DNA from: an uncultured Acidimicrobiaceae bacterium
GTDB taxonomy: Bacteria > Actinomycetota > Acidimicrobiia > Acidimicrobiales > RAAP-2
Direction of reading: 5' to 3'
Length of the DNA: 64,000 bases
Assembly (NCBI GenBank): GCA_937975915.1
Contig: CALJTY010000030.1
Span: forward strand, 310,001 to 374,000
A program made the translations under genes and the position numbers. Below, one piece after another: positions 26,017 to 34,411 of the stretch. Position 1 is the stretch's first letter, and each line of letters starts with the position of its first letter. The notes under the pieces were generated by a model. The model did not search any database. It was not told where the DNA came from and worked only from the letters and a program-made list of their open reading frames with translations.

Positions 26017-26886
26017 ATGACTCGCCTTGAAAGCGACCAGTATCTAGGCTTCAAGGAGATCGATTGGAGAGCCGTGGCGTACGAGTGGATTACTGACTCA
26101 CTGGAAGATACGTGGACGCAAATTGAGCGTCTCGTTCGACCTCTCGGCCCCGAGGAATACAACGCACTGACCCCTTGCCCGGGTTGGACCGTTAAAGACA
26201 TTCTTAGCCACTTGCTTGGTTTTGAACTTCTGCTTTCAGGAGGCGAAGTTCCTGCATTTGAAGGTGAGATGCCCGCTCATGTTAAAAATCAAATCGGAGA
26301 ACTAAATGAAGCATTCGTTCAGTCGAATCGCGAACTAGCGGGCAGTGAAGTTCTGGAGAAATTTTCGACTGTTACAAAAGCGTCGCTGAAGAGACTCCGC
26401 GCTCTTGATGAAGAGGCGTGGGAAAAAGTTGGATGGAGTCCTGAAGGCGAGAAGCCTTACTTCAGGTTTCAAGAAACTCGCATCTTCGACTCTTGGATTC
26501 ACTTGCAAGACATTCGCGATGCACTGTTGCAGCCCGCTGATGATCACGGCACTGGCGAAGAAGTCGTAGTGAACCGTTTCGAAGGAGCGGTGCCGTACAT
26601 CTTGGGTAAGAAGATGAAAGCTCCAGAGGGAACGCTTGTTCAAATCAACCTCATTGGCCGACTTGGCCGACTACTTATGTTCAAGGTCGTAGATGGCCGC
26701 TGTATTGCAGTTGATATGACCGAAGAGCAGCCGGATCTAGAGATCACAACTCCCGTGGCCCTCTTCTGGAGGCGTTGTGCTGGGCGCATTGGCGCTGAGG
26801 CATTCCTTAACGCTTCGGCGACTGACGTCAGGGGCGATAAGGCCATGGCGCAAGCCTTTAGCCAGGCCATGCCCATTGTGATTTAG
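26017..26886 (+). CDS. Maleylpyruvate isomerase family mycothiol-dependent enzyme
   Basis: A 289-aa protein of the DinB-like, mycothiol-dependent maleylpyruvate isomerase group. The N-terminal four-helix bundle has WTQIERLVRPLGPEEYNALTP, then PGWTVKDILSHLLGFELLL near residue 55 with a metal-ligand His. A second His is in FDSWIHLQDIRDAL near residue 159. A C-terminal SCP2-like domain follows from about residue 190. Mycothiol dependence is a family property and supports an actinobacterial host. Actual substrate unknown. It is divergent from tRNA-Pro. Confidence 0.8.
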   Translation: MTRLESDQYLGFKEIDWRAVAYEWITDSLEDTWTQIERLVRPLGPEEYNALTPCPGWTVKDILSHLLGFELLLSGGEVPAFEGEMPAHVKNQIGELNEAFVQSNRELAGSEVLEKFSTVTKASLKRLRALDEEAWEKVGWSPEGEKPYFRFQETRIFDSWIHLQDIRDALLQPADDHGTGEEVVVNRFEGAVPYILGKKMKAPEGTLVQINLIGRLGRLLMFKVVDGRCIAVDMTEEQPDLEITTPVALFWRRCAGRIGAEAFLNASATDVRGDKAMAQAFSQAMPIVI

Positions 26887-26905
26887 AGATTTCGCTCTCA
26901 GCCGG

Positions 26906-26911
26906 TAGGCT
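26906..26911 (+). promoter_or_regulatory. Likely -10 box of tig
   Basis: TAGGCT ends 10 nt before the tig ATG, implying a leader of at most about 4 nt. Confidence 0.35.
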
Positions 26912-26921
26912 CTATATCCCT

Positions 26922-28259
26922 ATGCGCGCAACTTCATCAACTCTAGAAAACAACCGAATCAAGCTCACCGTTGAGGTCGACGAGACCGAAATGAATGAAG
27001 CCATGGAGGCTGCTGCCAAGTCTCTGTCTAAGCAGGTCTCAATCAAAGGTTTTCGCAAGGGCAAAGTTCCTAAGAATGTTCTGATTGCTCACCTTGGTGG
27101 GATCGAAGCGTTGCGCGCAGAAGCAATTCGCGACTCAATGCCAGACTTCTACGCTCACGCAGTGTCAGACACATTGGCTGACCCAATCGGACAACCGGAC
27201 ATCAACATCACTGATGGCGAAGAATCTGGTCCACTCAAGTTCGAAGCTGAAGTAGAAGTTCGACCAGAAGCAAGCATCAAGGGACACCGTGACCTTCGTG
27301 TTGAAATTCCTTCACCAAACGTGACTGACGCTGAAGTTCTAAAGCAGATCGACCGCTTCCGTGAACCAGATGCAGAACTGCGTGATGTTGATCGTCCAAT
27401 CGCTCTCAACGATCTTGTCACCATGGACGTACGTATGCAGAAGATCAATTCTGAAGACGAGCCATTTGAAATGTCTGACTACATGTACACAGTTGGATCT
27501 GGCGTAATTACCGAAGGTGTGGATGAACTAATTGTTGGTCTTAAGGCCGGCGAAGATTTGAAGCTCAACGGAACATTTGCTGGCACGAAAGACACAGCAA
27601 CCTACGAACTCAAGCTCAAGCAAGTTAAAGAGCGCGTAATGCCAGAACTCAACGATGCCTGGGTAGAAGAGAACACTGAATGGAAGACCGTTGATGAGAT
27701 GCGTGAGCAAATCATTTCGCAAATGCGCCGCATGAAGGTTGTCGAAGCACAGATGTCTCAGCGTGACGCGGTGCTCATTGCACTGAGCGACCTGGTTCCT
27801 GAAGAGCTTGCTCCAGACCTTCTCATTTCGAGTGAAACCAACGAGCGACTCCACGACCTAGGTCACCGCCTTTCACAGCAGAACTTGGACCTAGAGAAGT
27901 TCTTGCAAATTACCAATCAGTCTCCGGACGATCTCCTTGCGACGCTTCGATCTGACGCAGTACGTGCAGTTCGAATCGACCTTGCCCTTCGTGCGCTCGT
28001 TAAGGCTGAGAAGATTGAGCCAAGCGAAGCTGAAATCGAAGAAGAACTCATCTCAACAGCTGAAGCGATGAGCACTAAGCCAGAGATTCTTCGTCAAAAC
28101 CTGCGCGACTCTGGACGAGTTGTCACCTTCCAGGCTGAAGTTGCAAAGATGAAGGCTTCTCGTTGGCTTAATGACAACGTGACTTTCGTTGACCCTGATG
28201 GCGTGGAGATTGACCGTGAACTTCTCAAGGTTGACCAAAGTCAAGACTTAGACGCATAA
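26922..28259 (+). CDS. tig: Trigger factor
   Basis: A 445-aa ribosome-associated chaperone that receives nascent chains at the exit tunnel. The ribosome-docking signature GFRKGKVPKNV is at residues 42-52. A FKBP-like prolyl isomerase domain spans about 150-235 (YTVGSGVITEGVDELIVGLKAGED), and the helical C-terminal arms follow. The C-terminus is acidic. clpP follows after 9 nt and clpX further on, the common tig-clpP-clpX arrangement that links folding and degradation. Confidence 0.95.
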   Translation: MRATSSTLENNRIKLTVEVDETEMNEAMEAAAKSLSKQVSIKGFRKGKVPKNVLIAHLGGIEALRAEAIRDSMPDFYAHAVSDTLADPIGQPDINITDGEESGPLKFEAEVEVRPEASIKGHRDLRVEIPSPNVTDAEVLKQIDRFREPDAELRDVDRPIALNDLVTMDVRMQKINSEDEPFEMSDYMYTVGSGVITEGVDELIVGLKAGEDLKLNGTFAGTKDTATYELKLKQVKERVMPELNDAWVEENTEWKTVDEMREQIISQMRRMKVVEAQMSQRDAVLIALSDLVPEELAPDLLISSETNERLHDLGHRLSQQNLDLEKFLQITNQSPDDLLATLRSDAVRAVRIDLALRALVKAEKIEPSEAEIEEELISTAEAMSTKPEILRQNLRDSGRVVTFQAEVAKMKASRWLNDNVTFVDPDGVEIDRELLKVDQSQDLDA

Positions 28260-28268
28260 GGTAGAAGC

Positions 28269-28877
28269 GTGAACGAACACTTCAAAGCAATGAACTATCT
28301 CGTACCAACAGTTATCGAGACATCAAACCGTGGCGAGCGCGCCTACGACCTCTACAGCCGTCTCTTGAAAGAACGCATCATTTTCATTGGAACTGGCATT
28401 GATGACACAATCGCGAACCTCATCTGCGCCCAGATGTTGTTCCTAGAGTCTGAAGACCCAGACAAGGACATCAACCTTTACATCAACTCACCTGGTGGAG
28501 AGATCACAGCACTCTTCGCGATCTACGACACGATGAAGTACGTGAAGCCAGACGTTTCTACGTTCTGCTTCGGACAAGCAGCTTCTGCTGCTGCAGTGCT
28601 TCTTGGTGCTGGTGCCAAGGGTAAGCGTTACGCACTTCCACACTCACGCGTGCTCATGCACCAACCGTGGGGTGGCGTTGGTGGACAAGCTACTGACATT
28701 GAAATTCAGGCACGCGAGATTCTTCACATGAAGGACACTCTCAACGAGATGCTCGCTGCTGACACTGGTCAAAGTGTTGAGAAGGTTACAAAAGACACTG
28801 ACCGTGACTTCATCATCAGTGCTGCACAAGCCGTTGAATACGGCCTCATTGACGAAGTGATCTCTAAGCGTCCATAG
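28269..28877 (+). CDS. clpP: ATP-dependent Clp protease proteolytic subunit
   Basis: A 202-aa serine peptidase that forms the ClpP barrel. Catalytic residues can be placed at Ser106 ([10 protein letters not shown]), His131 ([11 protein letters not shown]) and Asp180 (DTDRDFII). INSPGG near residue 72 forms the oxyanion region. The GTG start has an AAGG sequence 7 nt upstream that overlaps the tig stop region; the later ATG at residue 8 has no such site. It lies downstream of tig, probably in one transcript. Confidence 0.95.
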   Translation: MNEHFKAMNYLVPTVIETSNRGERAYDLYSRLLKERIIFIGTGIDDTIANLICAQMLFLESEDPDKDINLYINSPGGEITALFAIYDTMKYVKPDVSTFCFGQAASAAAVLLGAGAKGKRYALPHSRVLMHQPWGGVGGQATDIEIQAREILHMKDTLNEMLAADTGQSVEKVTKDTDRDFIISAAQAVEYGLIDEVISKRP

Positions 28878-28904
28878 GTACCATTTTTTTGCCCCTTCAC
28901 CACC

Positions 28905-28910
28905 TAGGAT
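28905..28910 (+). promoter_or_regulatory. -10 box of clpX
   Basis: TAGGAT lies 33 nt before the clpX GTG. The predicted leader contains the GGAGGT ribosome binding site (28933-28938). This suggests clpX has its own promoter in addition to read-through. Confidence 0.4.
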
Positions 28911-28943
28911 GGAACAAGGCGGAGGTCGTGTCGGAGGTTTTCC

Positions 28944-30200
28944 GTGGCAAAGTTTGGCGAAAATAGCGACCTTATTAAGTGCAGTTTCTGCGCTAAAGGT
29001 CAAAAACAGGTTAAGAAGCTCATTGCTGGACCCAGTGTCTACATTTGCGATGAGTGCATTGACCTTTGCAATGACATCATTGCTGACGAGTTCGGGGACC
29101 GTCCTGAGCTAGTTCTCGAAGATCTCCCCACACCTCGAGAGATTTCATCGTTCCTCGATGAGTTCGTTATTGGTCAAGAAGATGCCAAGAAGATCCTTTC
29201 TGTTGCGGTCTACAACCACTACAAGAGAATTCAATCTGGCCCACTTCACGACGACGACGTAGAAGTCGCTAAGTCAAACGTACTTCTGCTTGGACCTACG
29301 GGATGTGGAAAAACATTCTTGGCACAAACACTCGCACGCATGCTCAATGTTCCATTCGCTATTGCTGACGCCACTGCGCTCACTGAAGCTGGATACGTTG
29401 GTGAAGACGTCGAAAACATTCTTCTAAAACTTCTTTCTGCTGCGGACTTTGATGTGAAGCGCGCAGAGCGTGGAATTATTTACATTGACGAAATCGACAA
29501 GATTGCTCGCAAGTCAGAGAACCCATCAATCACTCGTGACGTTTCGGGTGAAGGTGTTCAGCAAGCACTTCTTAAGATTCTTGAAGGAACGGTTGCGAGT
29601 GTTCCACCACAAGGTGGTCGCAAGCACCCACATCAAGAATTCATCACAATCGACACTGCAAACATCTTGTTCATCTGTGGTGGAGCGTTCTCGGGTCTAG
29701 AAGAGATCATTGAGCGTCGCCTCGGAAAGAAATCAATGGGTTTCAATGCGCCAGTTGAGGGCAAGAAGTCTGGCGATGTAGAACTATTCCGCCATGCACT
29801 TCCAGAAGACTTAACGAAGTTCGGACTAATTCCTGAATTCATTGGCCGTCTGCCAATTGTTGGCGCTGTCCAACAACTCACACGCGACATGCTCATCAAC
29901 GTTCTTACAGAACCAAAGAACTCACTCGTGAAGCAGTTCACTCAGGTGATGGCCATGGACGACGTAGAGCTCGTGATCGAAAAGCCAGCACTTGAAGCGA
30001 TTGCTGACCTCGCGGTTGAGCGTGGCACTGGTGCTCGTGGACTCAGATCAATTCTTGAAAGCGTTCTGCTTGAAGCTATGTATGACGTTCCAGGACGTAA
30101 GGATGTTCTTCGCTGTGTAGTCACCGCAGAATCAGTGCGCGAAAAGACTGCTCCTACATATGAAATGCGAAAGGCGACGCGCACCCGTCGAGCGAGCTAA
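28944..30200 (+). CDS. clpX: ATP-dependent Clp protease ATP-binding subunit ClpX
   Basis: A 418-aa AAA+ unfoldase that feeds ClpP. The N-terminal zinc finger has CSFC near residue 12 and CDEC near 31. Walker A is [10 protein letters not shown] near 116, Walker [11 protein letters not shown] near 176, and the substrate loop region [14 protein letters not shown] lies near 198. The [12 protein letters not shown] sensor-2 motif is near 354. The GTG start has a strong GGAGGT ribosome binding site. The C-terminal tail is short and basic. Confidence 0.96.
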   Translation: MAKFGENSDLIKCSFCAKGQKQVKKLIAGPSVYICDECIDLCNDIIADEFGDRPELVLEDLPTPREISSFLDEFVIGQEDAKKILSVAVYNHYKRIQSGPLHDDDVEVAKSNVLLLGPTGCGKTFLAQTLARMLNVPFAIADATALTEAGYVGEDVENILLKLLSAADFDVKRAERGIIYIDEIDKIARKSENPSITRDVSGEGVQQALLKILEGTVASVPPQGGRKHPHQEFITIDTANILFICGGAFSGLEEIIERRLGKKSMGFNAPVEGKKSGDVELFRHALPEDLTKFGLIPEFIGRLPIVGAVQQLTRDMLINVLTEPKNSLVKQFTQVMAMDDVELVIEKPALEAIADLAVERGTGARGLRSILESVLLEAMYDVPGRKDVLRCVVTAESVREKTAPTYEMRKATRTRRAS

Positions 30201-30203
30201 GTA

Positions 30204-31532
30204 GTGCAGTTCGAGTCGTACGTTGAGGCTCTGACCTGGCTTGAGTCGCACATTGATTTTGAGCGCGTTGCTCCTAATCGACAAGAACTGCCAACGCTGG
30301 CGCCAATTTTTGACACGCTGGCCATGCTGGCTGATCCCCAGAATGACTATCCGACGGTCCACATAACTGGAACGAATGGTAAGGGAACGACCACAACGCT
30401 CACGAGTGCACTTCTCGGATCCACAGGTCTTCGCGTGGGGACATTTACGAGTCCTGACTTGCACGCAATTAACGAGCGCATCGCTCTTAATGGTGAACCA
30501 ATTGACGATGACACATTCATCGGACTTTTCAGTCGCTTAAACGATGTGGAGTCGGTGACAGGTATAAAGCTGACTCGCTTTGAGCTGTTGACGGTTGCGG
30601 CGCTTTTGCACTTTTCTGACGAAGGCGTTGACGTTGCCGTGATTGAAGTCGGCATGGGTGGGACGTGGGACTCTACGAATGTGATTAGCAGTGATGTTGC
30701 GGTTCTTACCAATGTTGACCTTGATCACACTGCAGTACTTGGTACAACAATTAGTGCAATCGCCTCAGACAAAGTGGGAATTTTCCGCTCAGAAGGAATT
30801 TCAATCGTAGGAACAACAAATGCTGTAGTTGTAGACATCGCGAAGAAGAAAGCTTCTGAACTTGGATCAACACTCTGGGCAAGTGAAACCGACTTCTCGC
30901 TCGAGCGAAACGAACTTGCACTTGGCGGGAGGGTAATAACTCTTCGCACTCCCTATGAGCACTATGAAGAAGTTCTGGTCTCACTTCACGGAATTCACCA
31001 GGGAGTTAATGCCGCAACAGCCATTGTCTGCGCCGAAGCGTTCTTGGGTCGTGCGCTAGGTGAAGAAGTGATTCGTGAAACACTTCGCAGCGTACGAATG
31101 CCTGGGCGCATGGAACTCATTTCTCGCAAGCCAATGATCGTAGTTGATGGGGCTCATAATCCAGCCGGAGTTCGAGCACTCGTCGCCACGCTCGATGGTG
31201 CGTTCCATGTGGAGGGAACTCGGCGATGCATTCTTGGAATGCTTACGGGCCGAGAAATCATTGACATGGTCACACCATTAGTAGAGCTCGGCTTCACAGA
31301 GTTTCACTGCTGCGCCCCTCACTCTCCGAGAGCAGCAAGTGCTCACGATGTGGCCCAAGCGGTCAGAGAAGCCGGGGGAGTAGCCATTGAGCACCCGAGC
31401 GTTGCGGCTGCACTTGCGTACGCGAGAGAGCACTCAACAGATGAAGATTTGATTGTTGCTGCCGGGAGTTTGTATCTCGTCGCTGAAGTTCGCGGTGAAG
31501 TTATGCATGTCGCTTCTAGACACCTTTCCTAA
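30204..31532 (+). CDS. folC: Bifunctional folylpolyglutamate synthase/dihydrofolate synthase
   Basis: A 442-aa Mur ligase-like enzyme that adds glutamate to folates. The P-loop is ITGTNGKGTTTTL near residue 52, FTSPDLHAINERI near 79 is the omega-loop region, and IEVGMGGTWDSTNV near 148 carries metal ligands. VVDGAHNPAGVRAL near 313 is the C-terminal signature. GTG start, 3 nt after the clpX stop, so it belongs to the clp operon. In many Actinobacteria valS lies between clpX and folC; here it is absent. Confidence 0.94.
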   Translation: MQFESYVEALTWLESHIDFERVAPNRQELPTLAPIFDTLAMLADPQNDYPTVHITGTNGKGTTTTLTSALLGSTGLRVGTFTSPDLHAINERIALNGEPIDDDTFIGLFSRLNDVESVTGIKLTRFELLTVAALLHFSDEGVDVAVIEVGMGGTWDSTNVISSDVAVLTNVDLDHTAVLGTTISAIASDKVGIFRSEGISIVGTTNAVVVDIAKKKASELGSTLWASETDFSLERNELALGGRVITLRTPYEHYEEVLVSLHGIHQGVNAATAIVCAEAFLGRALGEEVIRETLRSVRMPGRMELISRKPMIVVDGAHNPAGVRALVATLDGAFHVEGTRRCILGMLTGREIIDMVTPLVELGFTEFHCCAPHSPRAASAHDVAQAVREAGGVAIEHPSVAAALAYAREHSTDEDLIVAAGSLYLVAEVRGEVMHVASRHLS

Positions 31533-31538
31533 GCCTGT

Positions 31539-31544
31539 TAGATT
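31539..31544 (+). promoter_or_regulatory. -10 box of a leaderless promoter (ndk)
   Basis: TAGATT ends 6 nt before the ATG at 31551, supporting that start over an upstream TTG at 31545. Confidence 0.5.
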
Positions 31545-31550
31545 TTGTTC

Positions 31551-31961
31551 ATGGATAGAACTCTCATCATTCTGAAACCAGACGCGCTTGAGCGTGGGCT
31601 CGGTGACGAAATCATTGGCCGTATTGAAGCAATTGGTCTTACTATTGCAACATCTAAGGAAATGACTCTCGACCGCGCCACCGCAGAGTTGCACTACGCC
31701 GAGCACGAGGGCAAGCCTTATTACGCACCACTCGTCGACTTCATAACTCGTGGACCAGTTCTCGTGGCGATCGTTGAAGGACCGCAAAACACCTGGCAGG
31801 CAGTCCGCACCCTTATGGGTGCCACCGACCCCAAGAACGCTGCTCCAGGTACTATTCGTGGTGATTTAGCCACCGAAATGAGTGAGAACCTCATTCACGG
31901 CTCAGATTCAGCTGAATCGGCAAAGCGTGAAATTGGAATCTTCTTTCCAGAACTGGCTTAA
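31551..31961 (+). CDS. ndk: Nucleoside diphosphate kinase
   Basis: A 136-aa enzyme that transfers the gamma-phosphate between nucleoside triphosphates. RTLIILKPDALERG at the N-terminus and TIRGDLA near residue 101 bind nucleotide. The phosphorylated His is His116 in NLIHGSDSAESA. Full length and intact. It lies between folC and mreB; the leaderless promoter suggests separate transcription. Confidence 0.96.
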   Translation: MDRTLIILKPDALERGLGDEIIGRIEAIGLTIATSKEMTLDRATAELHYAEHEGKPYYAPLVDFITRGPVLVAIVEGPQNTWQAVRTLMGATDPKNAAPGTIRGDLATEMSENLIHGSDSAESAKREIGIFFPELA

Positions 31962-32048
31962 AAAAGATTTACCGCCCGAGAGGCACTGTCTTGGCCTAGC
32001 CTTGTAGGTAGAAGAGGGCGTTAATCGTGCTTTCGTTAAAGGGTTGCT

Positions 32049-33080
32049 ATGGCTGACAAGCGTTTTTCATTCTTAGGCCGTGACATGGCGGTCGATCTTG
32101 GTACCGCTAACACGCTCGTCTACGTACGAGGACGCGGCATTGTGCTTAACGAACCTTCGGTTGTTGCTATCGACGTGAAAGATGGAAAGCCTCTCGCAGT
32201 AGGCGCAGAAGCTAAGCGCATGGTTGGCCGTACTCCGAGCAACATTCAAGCAATTCGCCCCCTTAAAGATGGTGTTATTGCTGACTTTGAAATCTGCGAA
32301 AAAATGCTTCGCTATTTCATTCACCAAGTTCACCAACGCCGCTTCGCAAAACCTCGAATGGTTATTTGTGTGCCTTCAGGAATTACTGGCGTTGAACAGC
32401 GTGCCGTTATGGAAGCAGCTGAATACGCAGGTGCACGTAAGGCGTACATCATTGAAGAGCCAATGGCTGCAGCAATTGGTGCAGGCCTTCCAATTCACGA
32501 ACCAACTGGAAACATGGTTGTTGACATTGGAGGAGGAACAACTGAAGTCGCTGTTATTTCCCTTGGTGGCATTGTTACTTCGCAGTCAATTCGCGTTGGT
32601 GGAGATGAACTCGACGAAGCCCTCGTGGCATTCGTGAAGAAAGAATTCCAGCTAGCCCTCGGTGAGCGCACAGCAGAAGAGATCAAGATTCAACTGGGCT
32701 CTGCCTACCCACTCGAACAAGAGCTTCGTGCTGAAATCCGTGGCCGAGATCTCGTTACAGGACTGCCAAAGACCGTAATTATCTCAACTGAGCAGATTCG
32801 TAAAGCCATTGAAGAACCAGTGCAGGCAATCATTGACGCCGTGAAGGTAACTCTTGACCGCACACCACCTGAGCTTTCTTCTGACCTCATGGAACAGGGA
32901 ATTGTGCTGACTGGTGGAGGAGCGCTGCTTAACGGCATCGCTGCTCGTCTCGAGATGGAGACCAACATGCCAATCATCATTGCCAATGATCCGCTTAACT
33001 GTGTGGCCCTTGGAAGTGGCATGTGCCTGGAAGAACTTGAAACGTTCTCGCGCATGTTGAAGACCAGCCCCTCGCGCTAA
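32049..33080 (+). CDS. mreB: Rod shape-determining protein MreB
   Basis: A 343-aa bacterial actin that organises lateral cell-wall synthesis. The phosphate 1 motif is MAVDLGTANTLVYVRG near residue 14, phosphate 2 VVDIGGGTTEVAV near 156, and the adenosine motif GIVLTGGGALLNGI near 280. IIEEPMAAAIGAGLP is typical. AAAGGG gives a ribosome binding site 5 nt before the ATG. It heads the mreBCD-mrdA elongasome cluster, which implies a rod-shaped cell. Confidence 0.96.
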   Translation: MADKRFSFLGRDMAVDLGTANTLVYVRGRGIVLNEPSVVAIDVKDGKPLAVGAEAKRMVGRTPSNIQAIRPLKDGVIADFEICEKMLRYFIHQVHQRRFAKPRMVICVPSGITGVEQRAVMEAAEYAGARKAYIIEEPMAAAIGAGLPIHEPTGNMVVDIGGGTTEVAVISLGGIVTSQSIRVGGDELDEALVAFVKKEFQLALGERTAEEIKIQLGSAYPLEQELRAEIRGRDLVTGLPKTVIISTEQIRKAIEEPVQAIIDAVKVTLDRTPPELSSDLMEQGIVLTGGGALLNGIAARLEMETNMPIIIANDPLNCVALGSGMCLEELETFSRMLKTSPSR

Positions 33081-33083
33081 ACC

Positions 33084-33902
33084 GTGGCTTACGACCGCAA
33101 GCGACGTCGCAACTGGACGTACTCCGTTAGCTTTTTAGTCCTACTTATTGCTCTCTACATGTCTGGTGGCATTGTCGCCAACTTGCGCAAAGTTGCGAAC
33201 GTCGTCGTTGCACCGTTCTCCTGGACCGTTGGTTCAGTGGCTCGACCAATCGGACACCTCTTCGCTGGAGCTATCAACTACTCAGACGTTGTTGCCCAGA
33301 ATCAAAAACTGAGATACGAACTTGGCATTGCTGAGCAACATGCGAATCAGGCGTGGTCACTTGAGCGTCAAACCGCTCAACTCACAACGCAATTGGATGT
33401 TCCGTTCATTGGCGCATTGTCAAGCGTTGCCGCACAGGTCACTTCTCTATCTCCAACAAACTTTTCTGCGACCATCACAATCTCTAAAGGTCGAAAGCAA
33501 GGCGTACTCGTAGGTATGCCGGTGGTTGCCAACGGTGGGTTAGTGGGCATTGTGATTTCTAGCAGCGCCAATGCAGCAACGGTGCAGCTCATTACTGACG
33601 TAAATTCTTCAATTGGCGCAACCTTCGGTAATGGAAGCTCCACACTCATCATCAGCGGCAATGGACTTAACAATGGACTCGGGGTCACTTCGGTTCCACT
33701 CAGCGACAACGTTGCTCCTGGAACAATTTTTTCAACTGACGGACTTAATGGATCGCTCTATCCACCAGGACTTCCTATTGCTACGGTCTCCAGAGCAACT
33801 CTTACCCCCGGTGCAGCAACATTTGACCTAACGCTAAAGCCAACAGCTGACCTTAGAAATCTCACGTACGTTGATGTTTTGCTGTGGGAGCCTTCTACGT
33901 GA
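33084..33902 (+). CDS. mreC: Rod shape-determining protein MreC
   Basis: A 272-aa bitopic protein. Residues 12-32 form the membrane helix, followed by a coiled coil around residues 75-105 and the periplasmic beta-barrel domain (PTNFSATITISKGRKQGV, then GMPVVANGGLVGIV). It bridges MreB, MreD and PBP2. GTG start 3 nt after mreB. Its stop overlaps the mreD start (GTGA). Confidence 0.93.
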   Translation: MAYDRKRRRNWTYSVSFLVLLIALYMSGGIVANLRKVANVVVAPFSWTVGSVARPIGHLFAGAINYSDVVAQNQKLRYELGIAEQHANQAWSLERQTAQLTTQLDVPFIGALSSVAAQVTSLSPTNFSATITISKGRKQGVLVGMPVVANGGLVGIVISSSANAATVQLITDVNSSIGATFGNGSSTLIISGNGLNNGLGVTSVPLSDNVAPGTIFSTDGLNGSLYPPGLPIATVSRATLTPGAATFDLTLKPTADLRNLTYVDVLLWEPST

Positions 33903-34411
33903 GAAGGCAGCTGATCCCAGCAGCTATTGCAACACTCTTTGTTCTGTCGATTCAGTTGATTGTGTTCTCAGGACTTAGATTCGCTGACGTCGTAATAATG
34001 CTCGTCTGGCTCTGGCCAGTAGCAATGGGCATTGCTGGATACACGTTGTTATCTCTCATAGTGGGACTAGGCGCTGGTGTCTTTTTTGATCTTCATTCAG
34101 TCACGCCCTTTGGACTCACCGCTGCGATTGGAATGCTGCTTGGCTACGGCGCGTCACGCCTCGGTAGAGAAGGTGTTGGTGACCTTGACTCTGCAGCATG
34201 GTGGGTTGCACCAGTAATTGCAGCGGGTGCTGGGTTCGTGGCACCACTCGGCTACATAATTGGTGGTTTTTTCGCGCTTGACTTTAAGTTATGGCGAGGC
34301 AGTGTGCTCGCAATGATGGTTGTCAACGCAACCGCATTTTTTATTATGGCGAGACCAGTTGTTCGAGTTGCACGTTCAATTGGTCGTCTCGGTGAGGGAG
34401 CGATTAGATGA
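33899..34411 (+). CDS. mreD: Rod shape-determining protein MreD
   Basis: A 170-aa polytopic membrane protein with about five hydrophobic segments. It is recognised mainly by position between mreC and mrdA and by the FFDLHSVTPFGLTAAIG segment, the loop common to MreD proteins. GTG at 33899 overlaps the mreC stop and has GGGAG 8 nt upstream; an in-frame GTG 15 nt earlier is less likely. It overlaps mrdA by 4 nt (ATGA). Confidence 0.88.
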   Translation: MRRQLIPAAIATLFVLSIQLIVFSGLRFADVVIMLVWLWPVAMGIAGYTLLSLIVGLGAGVFFDLHSVTPFGLTAAIGMLLGYGASRLGREGVGDLDSAAWWVAPVIAAGAGFVAPLGYIIGGFFALDFKLWRGSVLAMMVVNATAFFIMARPVVRVARSIGRLGEGAIR